The position numbers and the translations under genes were made by a program. 64,000 nucleotides of DNA from Neoscytalidium dimidiatum (taxonomy: Eukaryota; Ascomycota; Dothideomycetes; Botryosphaeriales; Botryosphaeriaceae): positions 2,108,001 through 2,172,000 of the forward strand of contig CM074703.1 in assembly GCA_037367355.1 (NCBI GenBank). Direction: 5' to 3'. Below, in pieces: positions 1 to 10,305 of the stretch (position 1 is its first letter; each line of letters opens with the position of its first letter). The notes below the pieces were generated by a model. The model was not told the origin of the DNA. It ran no database searches and saw only the letters and a list, made by a program, of their open reading frames with translations.

Positions 1-746
1 GACTCGAGAGGTACGTCAGTAAATGTCATCTTGCAGTTCGTTTTGCGTGCGGCGACCTTTTCGGCCCGCACAAGCCCGCCGCAACCGATGAGCGCCGGCC
101 ATCTGGCAGTCATACCTCCGTGAGACATTGCTGCGCCGCTGCGCCCGCCGAGCCTCGGACGAATATGCTGCGGCACTGGCCGGATTCAAAACCGCCAGAC
201 ACCTTCCCTTCGCGACACTCCGCATTGGGATGGGTGATACTCCAAGTTGACCACGGAGGCGCCCCAATGACTCTGCCGAGACCAAAAAGCCAACCGAAAC
301 CGGTGCCTAAGATACTGGAGGACAAGCAGAGCCTAACGCAGTGCACTGGGCAGCGTGATACACTAGGGTAGGCACAACGTGCCTCGGCCCTGTGCAGCTC
401 GAAACTCTAATCCAGGGCTGGGAACCTCACTTGGGGAACCTCTGGGGTGATAATTTGTATCCATATTGCGCACCCATGTGAAATGACAAATGTTTCTCAA
501 CTTGGGATCGGTCTCTTTGTTCCAGCTTCTCTGCTGGTGTAGCTCGATTGCCGGTGCGCGACGTTACCACCGTTCGTACAAACCTTCATTTGGGGAACCG
601 ACAGTCAAGAAAACATGCTGCTATCGTTGTCACTCCGTGTACTGCTCGTTTTTCTGTTGCATTACCAGGAAGCTTAGCCTGCCTGAATGCTACCATCTGT
701 TCATGCGTTGCGATCTATGCCTCAATCAAGCTGATTCATTGGTCAG
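1..746. other. 5' flank, no recognised gene
   Basis: All six frames are broken by stops into pieces under 100 codons and none resembles a family I know. Positions 480-746 were read in three frames for the missing first part of the Artemis-like gene downstream, in particular the HxHxDH metal-binding motif. It was not found. Possible weak remnants are discussed under that gene. Confidence 0.5.
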
Positions 747-2720
747 ATTCTTCTTCAACTTGAGAGGTATCCTCATCGCATGAACTTCGCTAAAGGGATA
801 CTGGAGTCTCGAGTGCAAACGTACAGGAATTTGAAGAAGCTCCTCAAAACAATCCCTCTGGAGACGCCAACGGCCATCGAACTTTCGCCTGGCAATGACA
901 TCCAAGTTACTCTATTTGATGCCAACCATTGTGTTGGCTCCGTCATGTTTTTAATACAAGGTCAAGGAAAAGCAGTACTATATACCGGTGATGTCAGGGC
1001 AGAAGTATGGTGGGTCAACTCACTCGTGCGGAATCCCCTACTTGTTCCATTTGCGTCAGGACACAAATGCCTCGATAAGATATATCTCGACACCACTTTT
1101 GCGAGCAGGTCTGAACTCAATCGAAAATTTCCGTCAAAAGCCGAAGGTTTGCGCGAGCTCCTGTCGAAATTGTCAGACTATCCTGAGGACACTATATTTC
1201 ACTTCGAAGCTTGGACTTTTGGTTACGAAAATGTATGGATTGCGTTATCGGGCTACCTAAAAAGCCAAATCCACCTCGACAGGTACCGATGGGGCCTGTA
1301 CAAGTCCCTGATAACAGCGGACGGGTTGCCTCCCTGTCCCGAGGCGCCTCCACTGGTTGGATTCCAACTGGGCAATCATCGTAAGAACGGCTGCCTGACC
1401 TCGATCCCCAGCGTCCGTCTCCACAGCTGCGAATGGGGATCGCTATGCCATGTAATTGAAGGTAATCCCAACGTTGTCCGCATCGTCCCAGTCGTAACAC
1501 GGCTGGGGGACGGCACGGAAATCGCGGAAGCTGGTATAGGGGGCGGCAAAGGGGACCTGGACCAGATACACGAACTCGAGACCAACGATCCTGCTGCCGT
1601 CGGCCGGCTGATGCAACTATGCGCCTCTAGATTAGAGGATCCGGCGACGCTGTCGAAATTACTCCAGAAGCTGGCCGCAGCCAGGGACGGGGAGCAAGGC
1701 AGGATTCGACTTTCATCCCGCTGCTCTCCCTCCAGCCGCGACAAGATGGCGGTAGAAGAAGAAAAGCTAGGCCAGTTGGACCAGCTCCCGCTGCAGCGGT
1801 TCGTGGAAATGCTGGCACGCCTCGCATCTTCCGACACGCCCGCCACGCCGCCCGCCCCCTCAGCCGCCCATCAAACGGGCAAAACGCAGCACGTCTCGTC
1901 GTCGTCCCGCGCCGCGGCCGCAACCGCTGTCGACGATAACAAGAACGATAAAACCACCACCACCGACACTAACCCGGCCGCCGATCAGGGACCGCGTCGC
2001 CTCCTCCCGCGTACACTTACCTTCCCATGGGCTCGCCACGCGTCGTATTCGGAGCTGTGCGAATTGGTGAAGGCCTTCCGCCCCCGCGACCTGCACCCCT
2101 GCACCGTGGTCGACGAGGCGCACTGGACCCCGGACAACGGTATGAGGGCGCTATTCGGCGAGTTCTGCTCGGATGACTTGTTCGCGCACGACGCGATGAT
2201 GATGGAGGCGTGGGAGCAGCGACGGCGGCGTGAGAGCAGCGAACGTAGAGGGGAGAAGAGGAAACAGCGGGAAACGCAGGAAACGGAGTCGGGCGACGAG
2301 AGCCAAGAGCCGTATCCAAGGGCGATCGGGGAGAGCTTGGCTGCACGGTGGAGCGGTGGTGCTGGTGCTGGTGCTGGTGGAGATGATGATCTGCTTTACA
2401 TGCCGGATTGTGCTCTGTCCCCTGGCCACCGTGCTCGTGACTCTGATGTTGGCGCTGCAGAGCGGAGGTCACGATCTGCGGACTTTCAGGGCGCTAGAGT
2501 TGCAGTCATGTCTATCAGGAATTCGACGGAGGCACTGGTTGCAGGAACAGCTAAATCTGAGGAAGAGGAAGCAGTTGAGCCAGCAGACCAGCCGATATCG
2601 CCGAGCATTCGCGAATGGGCTGGCAGAGCGGCGAGGAACTCACAGGGAATAAGCTGGACAGCTTTTGGTGGACTCATCTGCACGGGTAATGGGCACACAG
2701 AAGAAGAGATCGAACTTTAG
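747..2720 (+). CDS. Artemis/SNM1-like DNA repair nuclease, 5' end unresolved or lost
   Basis: Metallo-beta-lactamase/beta-CASP nuclease of the Artemis (DCLRE1C) type, which in the family opens hairpins and trims DNA ends in double-strand break repair in the nucleus. The frame is open from the ATG at 780 to 2720 (646 residues). It shows FDANHCVGSVMFL and VLYTGD of the lactamase core near residues 43-67, IYLDTTFAS near 100, and a DRMBL-like part ending in a conserved-looking EIEL terminus after a long low-complexity insert. In-frame sequence upstream of that ATG (747-779) encodes ILLQLERYPHR, which fits the family just before MNFAKG, so 780 is probably not the true start; a possible acceptor lies at 744-746. 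The HxHxDH catalytic motif expected further upstream was not found, so the gene is either split by an unrecognised exon/intron or truncated. Treat as partial. Confidence 0.6.
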   Translation: MLLQLERYPHRMNFAKGILESRVQTYRNLKKLLKTIPLETPTAIELSPGNDIQVTLFDANHCVGSVMFLIQGQGKAVLYTGDVRAEVWWVNSLVRNPLLVPFASGHKCLDKIYLDTTFASRSELNRKFPSKAEGLRELLSKLSDYPEDTIFHFEAWTFGYENVWIALSGYLKSQIHLDRYRWGLYKSLITADGLPPCPEAPPLVGFQLGNHRKNGCLTSIPSVRLHSCEWGSLCHVIEGNPNVVRIVPVVTRLGDGTEIAEAGIGGGKGDLDQIHELETNDPAAVGRLMQLCASRLEDPATLSKLLQKLAAARDGEQGRIRLSSRCSPSSRDKMAVEEEKLGQLDQLPLQRFVEMLARLASSDTPATPPAPSAAHQTGKTQHVSSSSRAAAATAVDDNKNDKTTTTDTNPAADQGPRRLLPRTLTFPWARHASYSELCELVKAFRPRDLHPCTVVDEAHWTPDNGMRALFGEFCSDDLFAHDAMMMEAWEQRRRRESSERRGEKRKQRETQETESGDESQEPYPRAIGESLAARWSGGAGAGAGGDDDLLYMPDCALSPGHRARDSDVGAAERRSRSADFQGARVAVMSIRNSTEALVAGTAKSEEEEAVEPADQPISPSIREWAGRAARNSQGISWTAFGGLICTGNGHTEEEIEL

Positions 2721-3571
2721 ATTGTGGAATAGTGGCTACTATTTGGCGTTAAGATGGGTATGGCCTTGGTGCTTTGGATCCTCTGCGTCTTTGAGCGTGG
2801 ATATGGGAGAGCACGATTAACGGTATATACCCCTAGGTGGATAGTTTGGGGATTTAAGAGTATTAGCACTTTCTTCCCTATTGCTTGCGTATTCTCGGCA
2901 GCGCAGGCTACTCTGCTCACTTGTTGGAACAGTGGGGTATCACGAACGACTGATAGGCTGTTCACTTGGTTGCCACGAGATCGGCCCTGAAAGCGTTGCG
3001 GCAGCATGCAATAGTGCCGATATTGGATGGAGACAGTCATCTGAATGTAAAACGCTGGCAGAATTAGTAACGCTCACATTTAGATTAACGTTTCAACATT
3101 TTCTTTCCTGTGCAGCCTGTTAGCTGCCACTCTTCGGAATGCGCCTTGTGCACATCTCCATATAAGTAAGGAGGTCATTTTTCTATCACGTTTTCTCGTT
3201 AGTTCGATCAAGTTTTTCCAAGGTTCAAGCTTCCCAAGAGCTTTTTCTGCACGATATATGAGGTGATTTAATCATCAATTGCATCTCTCATTAATGTGCT
3301 ATAGTCGGAGCAGCAGAGCTGCTGAGCCCTCTATCTAGGAGACTTGCTGTACCTGTAGTGTCCGTGCAAATGCAACGCCGAATGTCGTATCAGCCGGCGA
3401 GTTCCCCGTCACATGTCGTTGAACTACTTCGACCACCTTGGGTGTCGCCCTCATTGGTGCCAGCTCTCAGGTGCTCTGATTTTCCCCCCCACGACAGAGT
3501 CTCGTACCCCAATGATCCCCTGCCGAGATCTCCCGACGATGGAGCCCTGCTCCCACACCTCGCAATGGAGA
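2721..3571. other. Intergenic, convergent 3' ends
   Basis: Lies between the ends of the Artemis-like gene and CSN7. T-rich runs fit 3' untranslated regions. Small ORFs here have no recognisable similarity. Nothing else seen. Confidence 0.5.
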
Positions 3572-4496
3572 TTATCTCCCCCGAGCAGAGTATGCGGCCC
3601 TTTTCGCGCCTCGCACTGCCTTGCCGGTTCCAGAACCACCCTCCTCCGCCTCGCCCAAGCCCTCGTCCAAGTCCATCGCGTCTCCCTCACCTTCTGCGGG
3701 TTGATTGCCATTCGTGGGATGGCTTCTTTTCGCATTCGCCTTCTCCTCAAACCCAGCCTCCACACGCTGCCGCAACGCTTCCTCCTTACGGCGCCTGGCC
3801 TCGCGCTCGGCGGCGCGCTTCTTCACAGCGGCAACCTCGGCATCCAGCTCCGCCAGGGTGTCGTCGCAGCGGGCAGCCCAGGCGGCCAGCTCCTCGACCA
3901 GGGCGGGCACGCTGCCGGGACGCAAGTCGCGCAGCGGGGCGACGGAGGTGATAGTGACGCGGGCGGAAGCCGGATCGAGCGAGCCGGTGATCAGATGCGA
4001 GTAGATGGCCTGGATGAGCAGGTCCTCGAGCAGGCGCGTCGTGGGGATGTCGAGCGTCTTTCGTAGGTGTTCGTACGTCAGCTGGGTCGTGGGCGAGGCG
4101 GCGAGCGGGAGGAGCGAGAGTAGCTTGAGCTTCTGGGTCTGGGCGTCGGATAGCGCGGGGAGGGAGTCTTTGGCGGCTGGTATTTAGCACGGATCGTCAG
4201 TATTCCACAGTTACTTTTATCTAGACGGGTTGCGGGGGGAGCGAGATGTATGACGCACCAGTGTAGTCCTGCCATGTGCCCCAGGCGAATATTTCGAGGA
4301 GACGAAGATGGCCTTGATAGTCCGGGGAGTCCCGTAGGGCCTGGATGGTCGGGGCCTGCAGCAGCTCGGCAAAGACGTAGGTGTTCGGCGCGGAGGTAGC
4401 TTGGATGACGAGGTCGGCTGCAGCGCGGGGCGAATTGGCCGACTTGGAGAGGGCCAGGAAAGGCTCGAGAGCGTTGAGAGCGCGTGTCTGCTCCAT
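3572..4496 (-). CDS. csn7: COP9 signalosome subunit 7 (PCI domain)
   Basis: Subunit of the COP9 signalosome, the nuclear complex that removes NEDD8 from cullins and in filamentous fungi links light, development and secondary metabolism. Two exons: 4496-4259 and 4176-3572, with an 82-nt intron (4258-4177, GTGCGT...CAG) joining DYT to AKDSLPAL. Product 280 residues, normal for the family. Residues 1-75 are helical repeats (ALEPFLALSKSA, FAELLQAPTIQALR); about 85-160 is the PCI winged helix (KLKLLSLLPLAA, LTYEHLRKTLDI, LEDLLIQAIYSHLITGSLD). The C-terminal third is a charged coiled coil (AEREARRRKEEALRQ) with an acidic, disordered tail. It is transcribed away from the copper ATPase across a shared 1-kb promoter region. 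Confidence 0.85.
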
Positions 4497-5522
4497 TGCG
4501 GGCTGGTGTGAGGCGGTACCGGCGCCGCAATCAGGCAGTGGGGTGGTGAGCAGCGTCTGATGGAGCTGCGGCGCGGATGGTGCCTTCAGCCAGCAGCGTG
4601 GTAGAGCTCCCCGGCGGTGTGTGGTGGCAGAATGGCTGGAAGCATCACGTGCACGGACGCGGCAAGCAGAGGCGGGTGGAGCTCACAGGCTACGGCAGGT
4701 TTGCGCCTCAGGCAGCTCCCGCATGCGCCAGCTCGAGCGCTCGCTCCCTTGCGCGGCCTGGCGGCTGCTGTTGGCGCAGCGGGGGGCGGTCAGCACTACG
4801 CGAGGCGTAGCACTAGTGACCGGATGCCGCGCAGTGCGTCTGAGGCTCGAAGGCACGAAAGCCGGGCGGGCAACTTGGGAGCGCAAGCGCCGGAGATCCA
4901 GAGGATCACACGTCTCAGATGGCCTCCTGTATTAGCGTAAGCGACGCGTGCAGCCCGCATTCCACAGCGCAGCGGCTGTAAAATAGCAGCACTCATCGCT
5001 TCGCCTCCTCCTGCTCACTGTCAGACTGCGTCTCGGCGTTTTGATTGTCGTCGCCTACTCTTCTTCTTCTTCTCTTCTTGGCCCAGTCCCGGGGACGGCC
5101 TCTGTTCTATTGTTGGCCCCATTGTTCTTTGTGCGGCCTGGACGTGCGCCGCCGGCTTGACGCCCGCGGTACTCAGCTTTACCGGACTCGACCAGCACCT
5201 TCCTTTCCGGCCGCCGTCGGTCACTCTCCCGGAATAGCGGGCCTTAGGCGTCGCTCCAGGAAGCTGACATATGCAGGCCGTATCTTCAGCTTACCGCATC
5301 CTTCTACGTGTACCACTTATTGTCTAACTATATCCACGCCCGCCGCCGCCTGTCTTGTACCCTCTGCGCTTTGGATTGTTCCTTGTCTCGGACGCCAACC
5401 CCATTGTCTCGCGCCTCATCCGCGACTGCTGTAAACCCCATCACCACCCCCCAGCTGGCCAGCTAGCACGGAACAGCCCTTCGAAGGGGCTCATTCGCTT
5501 CGCTTTCGCCGAGTCCATCGCC
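4497..5522. promoter_or_regulatory. Divergent promoter region csn7 / copper ATPase
   Basis: Separates two divergently transcribed genes. It carries a pyrimidine-rich CTT-repeat stretch around 5060-5085, typical of fungal core promoters and leaders, and an upstream ORF at 5271-5327 in the ATPase leader. No clear TATA box was seen. Confidence 0.5.
5271..5327 (+). promoter_or_regulatory. Possible upstream ORF in copper ATPase leader
   Basis: ATG at 5271 opens an 18-codon frame (starts MQAVSSAYRIL) that closes with TAA at 5325-5327, about 195 nt before the main ATG. It could reduce translation of the ATPase if transcription starts upstream of it, which the sequence alone does not show. Confidence 0.35.
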
Positions 5523-8500
5523 ATGGCGCAATCCTACCTTCCCGTGTCGACGCAGGATGCCGACGCCTCGGTACCGCCGTCTCCGACTGCGCACATGGCC
5601 ACCACAACCCTCAAGGTCGGCGGCATGACATGCGGAGCATGCACGTCTGCCGTCGAGAGCGGATTCCACGGAGTCGAGGGAGCCGGAAACGTGTCGGTCA
5701 GCCTGGTCATGGAGCGCGCAGTCGTGCAGCACGACCCGACGAAGCTGCCTGCGGACCAGATCAAGGAGATAATTGAAGACCGAGGGTTTGACGCCGAGGT
5801 GCTGTCAACGGACATACCGCAGACCGCTGCGGCTGTCGGTGAGGGTGACGCGGCGACGCAGGGCCTGGTGACGACTACCGTCTCGGTGGGAGGGATGACC
5901 TGCGGCGCGTGCACCTCGGCCATCGAGGGATCGTTCAAGGGAGTCGAAGGTGTCAAGCACTTCAGCATCTCGCTGCTCTCAGAGCGCGCCGTCATCGAGC
6001 ATGATCCCGGAGTGCTGAGCCCCGAGAAAATTGCGGAAATGATCGAGGACACCGGCTTCGACGCAAAAGTTCTGGAAACAAAGAAGGCTCTAGCGCAATC
6101 CCAGTCCCAAGGCTCTGGCAAACGCGAGAATGCTCTCACCACTACCGTCGCTATCGAGGGCATGACATGCGGCGCGTGCACTTCTGCTGTCGAAGCCGGT
6201 TTCAAGGATCTTGATGGTATGCTGCAATTCAACATCAGCCTGCTTGCTGAGCGCGCCGTTATCACCCACGATCCTCGGAAACTCTCCCCCGAAAGAATCG
6301 CGGAGATTATTGAAGAAAGAGGCTTTGATGCGAAGGTGCTGTCCACTACGGACGCTGTGCAGGCATCGTCTACCAGCTCAACACAGCACCTTAAGATCTA
6401 CGGGCTGGCTAATGCGAAATCCGCCGAGGAACTGGAATCAGTGCTCAAGGCCTTACCGGGCGTATCCTCTGTATCAATCAATTTCTCGACTTCGCGCGCG
6501 ACGATAACACACAGTTCATCAGTAACTGGTCTGCGATCTATTGTAGAAGCCGTTGAGGCAGCAGGGTTCAATGCTCTTGTAGCCGACTCGGACGACAACA
6601 ACGCACAGCTCGAATCTTTAGCCAAGACGAAGGAAATTCAAGAATGGCGCCGAGCATTCAAGATTTCAGCGTCTTTTGCGATCCCTGTTTTCCTAATCAG
6701 CATGATCATCCCGATGTTCCTACCGTTCATGGACTTTGGCAGCTGCCAAGTTGTTCACGGGCTCTGGCTTGGCGATATCCTTTGCCTCGTTTTGACAGTT
6801 CCGGTGCAATTTGGCATCGGCAAGCGCTTCTACAAATCTGCGTTCAAGTCACTCAAGCACGGATCCCCTACCATGGATGTACTGGTTGTTCTCGGGACCT
6901 CTGCAGCATTCTTCTTCAGCGTGGCTGCTATGCTAGTCTCCTTCCTCACACCTCCACACAGCAAGCCCGCAACTGTTTTCGACACCAGCACCATGTTGAT
7001 TACTTTCATCACTCTTGGCCGGTATCTGGAAAACCGCGCAAAGGGACAGACTTCCAAAGCTCTCTCGCGTCTCATGTCGCTTGCTCCTTCCATGGCTACA
7101 ATCTACACCGATCCCATTGCCGCTGCTAAGGCCGCGGAGGAGTGGGATGGAGATGAGAAGGTTACCAAGGAGGATTCTACCCAGAACGGAAATGCCGCCG
7201 AGGAGCGGGTCATACCAACGGAGCTCCTCGAGGTCGGAGATATCGTTATCTTGAAACCGGGTGACAAGATTCCAGCTGATGGCACCGTCACCCGCGGCGA
7301 GAGCTACGTCGATGAGAGCATGGTTACTGGAGAAGCTATGCCAATCCTCAAGAAGAAGGGCCATGGTCTCATGGCTGGTACCGTCAACGGCGCAGGACGC
7401 GTGGACTTTATCGTTACGCGTGCGGGCCGCGACACTCAACTCTCGCAGATCGTTCGTCTCGTCCAGGAAGCCCAAACTACTCGTGCTCCCATTCAACGCC
7501 TGGCAGACCTCGTCGCAGGTTACTTTGTCCCGGTCATAATCACCCTTGGTCTCGCTACTTTTGTTGCCTGGATGGTTCTCAGCCACGCACTTCCGAATCC
7601 TCCCAAGGTTTTCTTGGATCATGCTAGCGGTGGTAGGCTCATGGTCTGCGTCAAGCTCTGCATCTCAGTTATCGTCTTTGCTTGCCCATGCGCACTGGGC
7701 CTCAGCACTCCTACTGCTGTCATGGTTGGAACCGGTGTCGGTGCTGAGCAAGGCATTTTGGTCAAGGGCGGTGCCGCCCTAGAGATGGCCACGAAGATCA
7801 CCCATGTCGTTTTGGACAAGACCGGTACTTTGACAGTGGGTAAGATGAGCGTATCTCAAGCTGACATCCGCGGTGGATGGACAAACTCGAAGCCGAAGGA
7901 GCGCCTTTGGTGGACCCTGATTGGCTTGGCTGAGATGAACAGCGAGCATCCTATCGCCCGTGCGGTTGTTTCGGCCGCTAAGGACAATATCGGCCTTGGC
8001 ACTGATGGTGCCCTCGACGGCAGCGCTGGCGATTTTGAAGCCACTGTCGGTAAGGGTATTTCCGCTAACATTGAAGCCGCCATCTCTCCTGAGCAGAAGA
8101 GGTACCGCGTGCTCGTTGGCAATGCCGACTTCTTGCGTTCCCAAGGAGTCGATGTTCCGGTATCCTCCGAAGAGGTTGCTACTTCCTCCGGCGATTCTGA
8201 AGACAACGACGGCCTTGGCTCCACTGGGATGACCACCATCCACACCGCTATCGACAGTATCTACACCGGTACGATTTCGCTTTCCGACACCCTGAAGCCC
8301 ACCGCCCGCGCCACCATCCGCGCACTGCGTCGCCTCGGCGTCAGCGCTTCGATTGTTACGGGCGACCAGATGGCACCTGCCCTCGCCGTGGCCAAGGCCG
8401 TTGGCATCCCCGCCTTGAATGTCTACGCCAGCGCCACACCTTCGACCAAGCAAGAGATCGTCGAGGAGCTACAGCGCCCTGTTGCCCAAGGCGGCCAAGG

Positions 8501-9071
8501 CCACGTCGTCGCCATGGTCGGTGACGGTATCAACGACTCGCCCGCGCTCGCCACCGCCGCAGTTGGCATCTCGCTGGCCTCGGGTACCGACATCGCCATG
8601 GAGGCGGCCTCGGTCGTCCTTATGACGCCCAACGACCTGCTCTCCATCCCGGCCTCGCTCCACCTCTCCCAGACTATCTTTCGCCGCATCAAGCTCAACC
8701 TCCTCTGGGCCTGTGGCTACAACGTCATCGGCCTCCCCTTCGCCATGGGCTTCTTCCTCCCCTGGGGCCTGTCCCTGCACCCTATGGCCGCCGGTGCCGC
8801 CATGGCCTGCTCTTCCGTCTCCGTCGTCGCATCGTCGCTCGCCCTCCGCTGGTGGCGCCGCCCGCGCTGGATGTCGCTCGAGAACCTCGACCCCGCCGCC
8901 GCCGCCCTCGAGGCTGCGGCCGAAGGCAAGACCGTCCTGAGACAGCAGAGCCTCGCGTCTAGCATCGTGACATGGGTGAAGGGCCTCAAGGGCTTGTGGT
9001 CGGAGAAGAGGAGGGAGAGGGAAGAAGCTGGCTACGCGCCCGTGCCGTTGCGGGATATGGGAGACGTATGA
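5523..9071 (+). CDS. CCC2: Copper-transporting P1B-type ATPase
   Basis: Pumps Cu(I) into the Golgi lumen for loading of secreted cuproenzymes, or out of the cell, using ATP. Intronless, 1182 residues from the ATG at 5523, whose context GCCATGG is optimal; a longer in-frame reading upstream has no ATG and lacks similarity. Three N-terminal heavy-metal domains each carry GMTCGAC (near residues 35, 123 and 211); a fourth domain near 285-355 has the fold but no CxxC. Then come transmembrane helices, the TGE actuator loop (SMVTGEAMP), the CPC copper site (Cys721-Cys723), the phosphorylated Asp765 of DKTGTLT, the SEHPIA motif, and Asp1001 of GDGIND. This combination is diagnostic of Cu(I) ATPases. 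The 3' half is markedly C-rich at third codon positions. Whether it is the Golgi Ccc2 type or a detoxifying exporter (CrdA/CrpA type) cannot be settled here. Confidence 0.93.
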   Translation: MAQSYLPVSTQDADASVPPSPTAHMATTTLKVGGMTCGACTSAVESGFHGVEGAGNVSVSLVMERAVVQHDPTKLPADQIKEIIEDRGFDAEVLSTDIPQTAAAVGEGDAATQGLVTTTVSVGGMTCGACTSAIEGSFKGVEGVKHFSISLLSERAVIEHDPGVLSPEKIAEMIEDTGFDAKVLETKKALAQSQSQGSGKRENALTTTVAIEGMTCGACTSAVEAGFKDLDGMLQFNISLLAERAVITHDPRKLSPERIAEIIEERGFDAKVLSTTDAVQASSTSSTQHLKIYGLANAKSAEELESVLKALPGVSSVSINFSTSRATITHSSSVTGLRSIVEAVEAAGFNALVADSDDNNAQLESLAKTKEIQEWRRAFKISASFAIPVFLISMIIPMFLPFMDFGSCQVVHGLWLGDILCLVLTVPVQFGIGKRFYKSAFKSLKHGSPTMDVLVVLGTSAAFFFSVAAMLVSFLTPPHSKPATVFDTSTMLITFITLGRYLENRAKGQTSKALSRLMSLAPSMATIYTDPIAAAKAAEEWDGDEKVTKEDSTQNGNAAEERVIPTELLEVGDIVILKPGDKIPADGTVTRGESYVDESMVTGEAMPILKKKGHGLMAGTVNGAGRVDFIVTRAGRDTQLSQIVRLVQEAQTTRAPIQRLADLVAGYFVPVIITLGLATFVAWMVLSHALPNPPKVFLDHASGGRLMVCVKLCISVIVFACPCALGLSTPTAVMVGTGVGAEQGILVKGGAALEMATKITHVVLDKTGTLTVGKMSVSQADIRGGWTNSKPKERLWWTLIGLAEMNSEHPIARAVVSAAKDNIGLGTDGALDGSAGDFEATVGKGISANIEAAISPEQKRYRVLVGNADFLRSQGVDVPVSSEEVATSSGDSEDNDGLGSTGMTTIHTAIDSIYTGTISLSDTLKPTARATIRALRRLGVSASIVTGDQMAPALAVAKAVGIPALNVYASATPSTKQEIVEELQRPVAQGGQGHVVAMVGDGINDSPALATAAVGISLASGTDIAMEAASVVLMTPNDLLSIPASLHLSQTIFRRIKLNLLWACGYNVIGLPFAMGFFLPWGLSLHPMAAGAAMACSSVSVVASSLALRWWRRPRWMSLENLDPAAAALEAAAEGKTVLRQQSLASSIVTWVKGLKGLWSEKRREREEAGYAPVPLRDMGDV

Positions 9072-10305
9072 GGCGTCCTCCGTACCCGGTGGAAAGAGAA
9101 TCGACGTACCTAGGATTATTTTTGGAGTATTTACACAGTTTAGTCGCTCTGGTATATCAAATGTGTTCATACGTTTTTTATCTCTTTGGTTCTTGTTGAT
9201 TTTTTTTTTTTTCAACGAAGCTTTCGAGTGCGCGTTGTGCGGAACGTTGCGATCCTTTCTAAACCTTTCCGGTTGAGGTGGGATTTCTTGAAGCGAGGAG
9301 TTGGGCTATGTGGCGTACGGGAAGAGAAATATGCGTATGTTGTATAGCAATTGTAGCGGTGACTACAGATAGGTCAAAAAAAAAAGACAATAATACAAAG
9401 TCGTTCTTATCTACACAAATACTGTGTGAGTGGTGAGACAAAACGTGAATCTCGAAGATGGTTTTAATTTCCTGTAACGTCCCAGTATCAAAACAAGTGG
9501 CAATCTTTAGTCTATCAGGCGAAGAGAAAACTCAGAAAGGGAGATGTAACAATCTGTCGTTGCGTACAACGATGGACAGAAGAAGGAAATCGATATGCAC
9601 GCAGGAACATCTGGTCTGTCGGGTATACTGTGTGGTTCAAATAAAACCAAAAAGGAAAGAAGGAGAGTGAAGAAAACCAGAGGTAAGGATGAGGGCAGGG
9701 AGAGGACGATGATGAGTGATGGTATAAATACACCCATCGGATGAAACCTATCTCCATCCCATCAGCCCCATCTGTTATCAGTTACCTCGAAAGGAAAAAG
9801 CCTAAAATGCAAGAAACTCTTCCAAAATCGACATGATATCTCTCTCCTTGCTGTGACTTCGCTCCGATTCCATGCTGGCTCTGCTGTGTAATGCTATGCT
9901 GTGCTATGCTATGCTTTGCATCATCATGCCAAGCCGTTCCATGAAAAGGAGAGAAGGTAGAGGAGATCAAAAGCGTGCAAGAAATATACTCGCGTGTGCG
10001 TTCGGATCTGTAGGAGCAGTATGTGCGCGCTTCGCATGCATGAAGAAAGCCCGATCCAGACCAAAGTGAAAACCCGTCGCTATGCAGGAGTGAATTCAAA
10101 AAACCACGACCTCAAAGATATCCAGAAGAAGGAAACGTGTGTGGGGGAGAGGGAGAGAAGAAACGTGGAATCTGTGTAGCATGTCGCAAAACGAAGGCAT
10201 GAGAAAGAAAGTACCAATTAGTCCATAAAACTCCAGTATCGCCATCTCCACGTCTTCATACAATCAAAAAGTCAAGAATCTAACAGCACAAGACTCAGAA
10301 ATCTC
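9072..10305. other. Intergenic, convergent 3' regions
   Basis: Lies between the ends of the copper ATPase and ATG2. It holds a poly-T tract (about 9200-9212), a poly-A tract near 9376-9385 and a short ATGCT tandem repeat at about 9890-9918. Small ORFs are low-complexity and unsupported. Confidence 0.5.
9890..9918. repeat. Short ATGCT pentamer repeat
   Basis: Imperfect tandem copies of GCTAT/ATGCT occur within the 3' intergenic region. Probably a simple microsatellite. Confidence 0.6.

Noticed and set aside
5355..5522. 56-residue N-terminal extension of the copper ATPase
   Set aside because: It begins at TTG, not ATG, and is unlike the family; the ATG at 5523 has ideal context.
5534..6346. 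270-codon minus-strand ORF opposite the copper ATPase N-terminus
   Set aside because: Mirror frame of the repeated, GC-rich heavy-metal domains; no own similarity.
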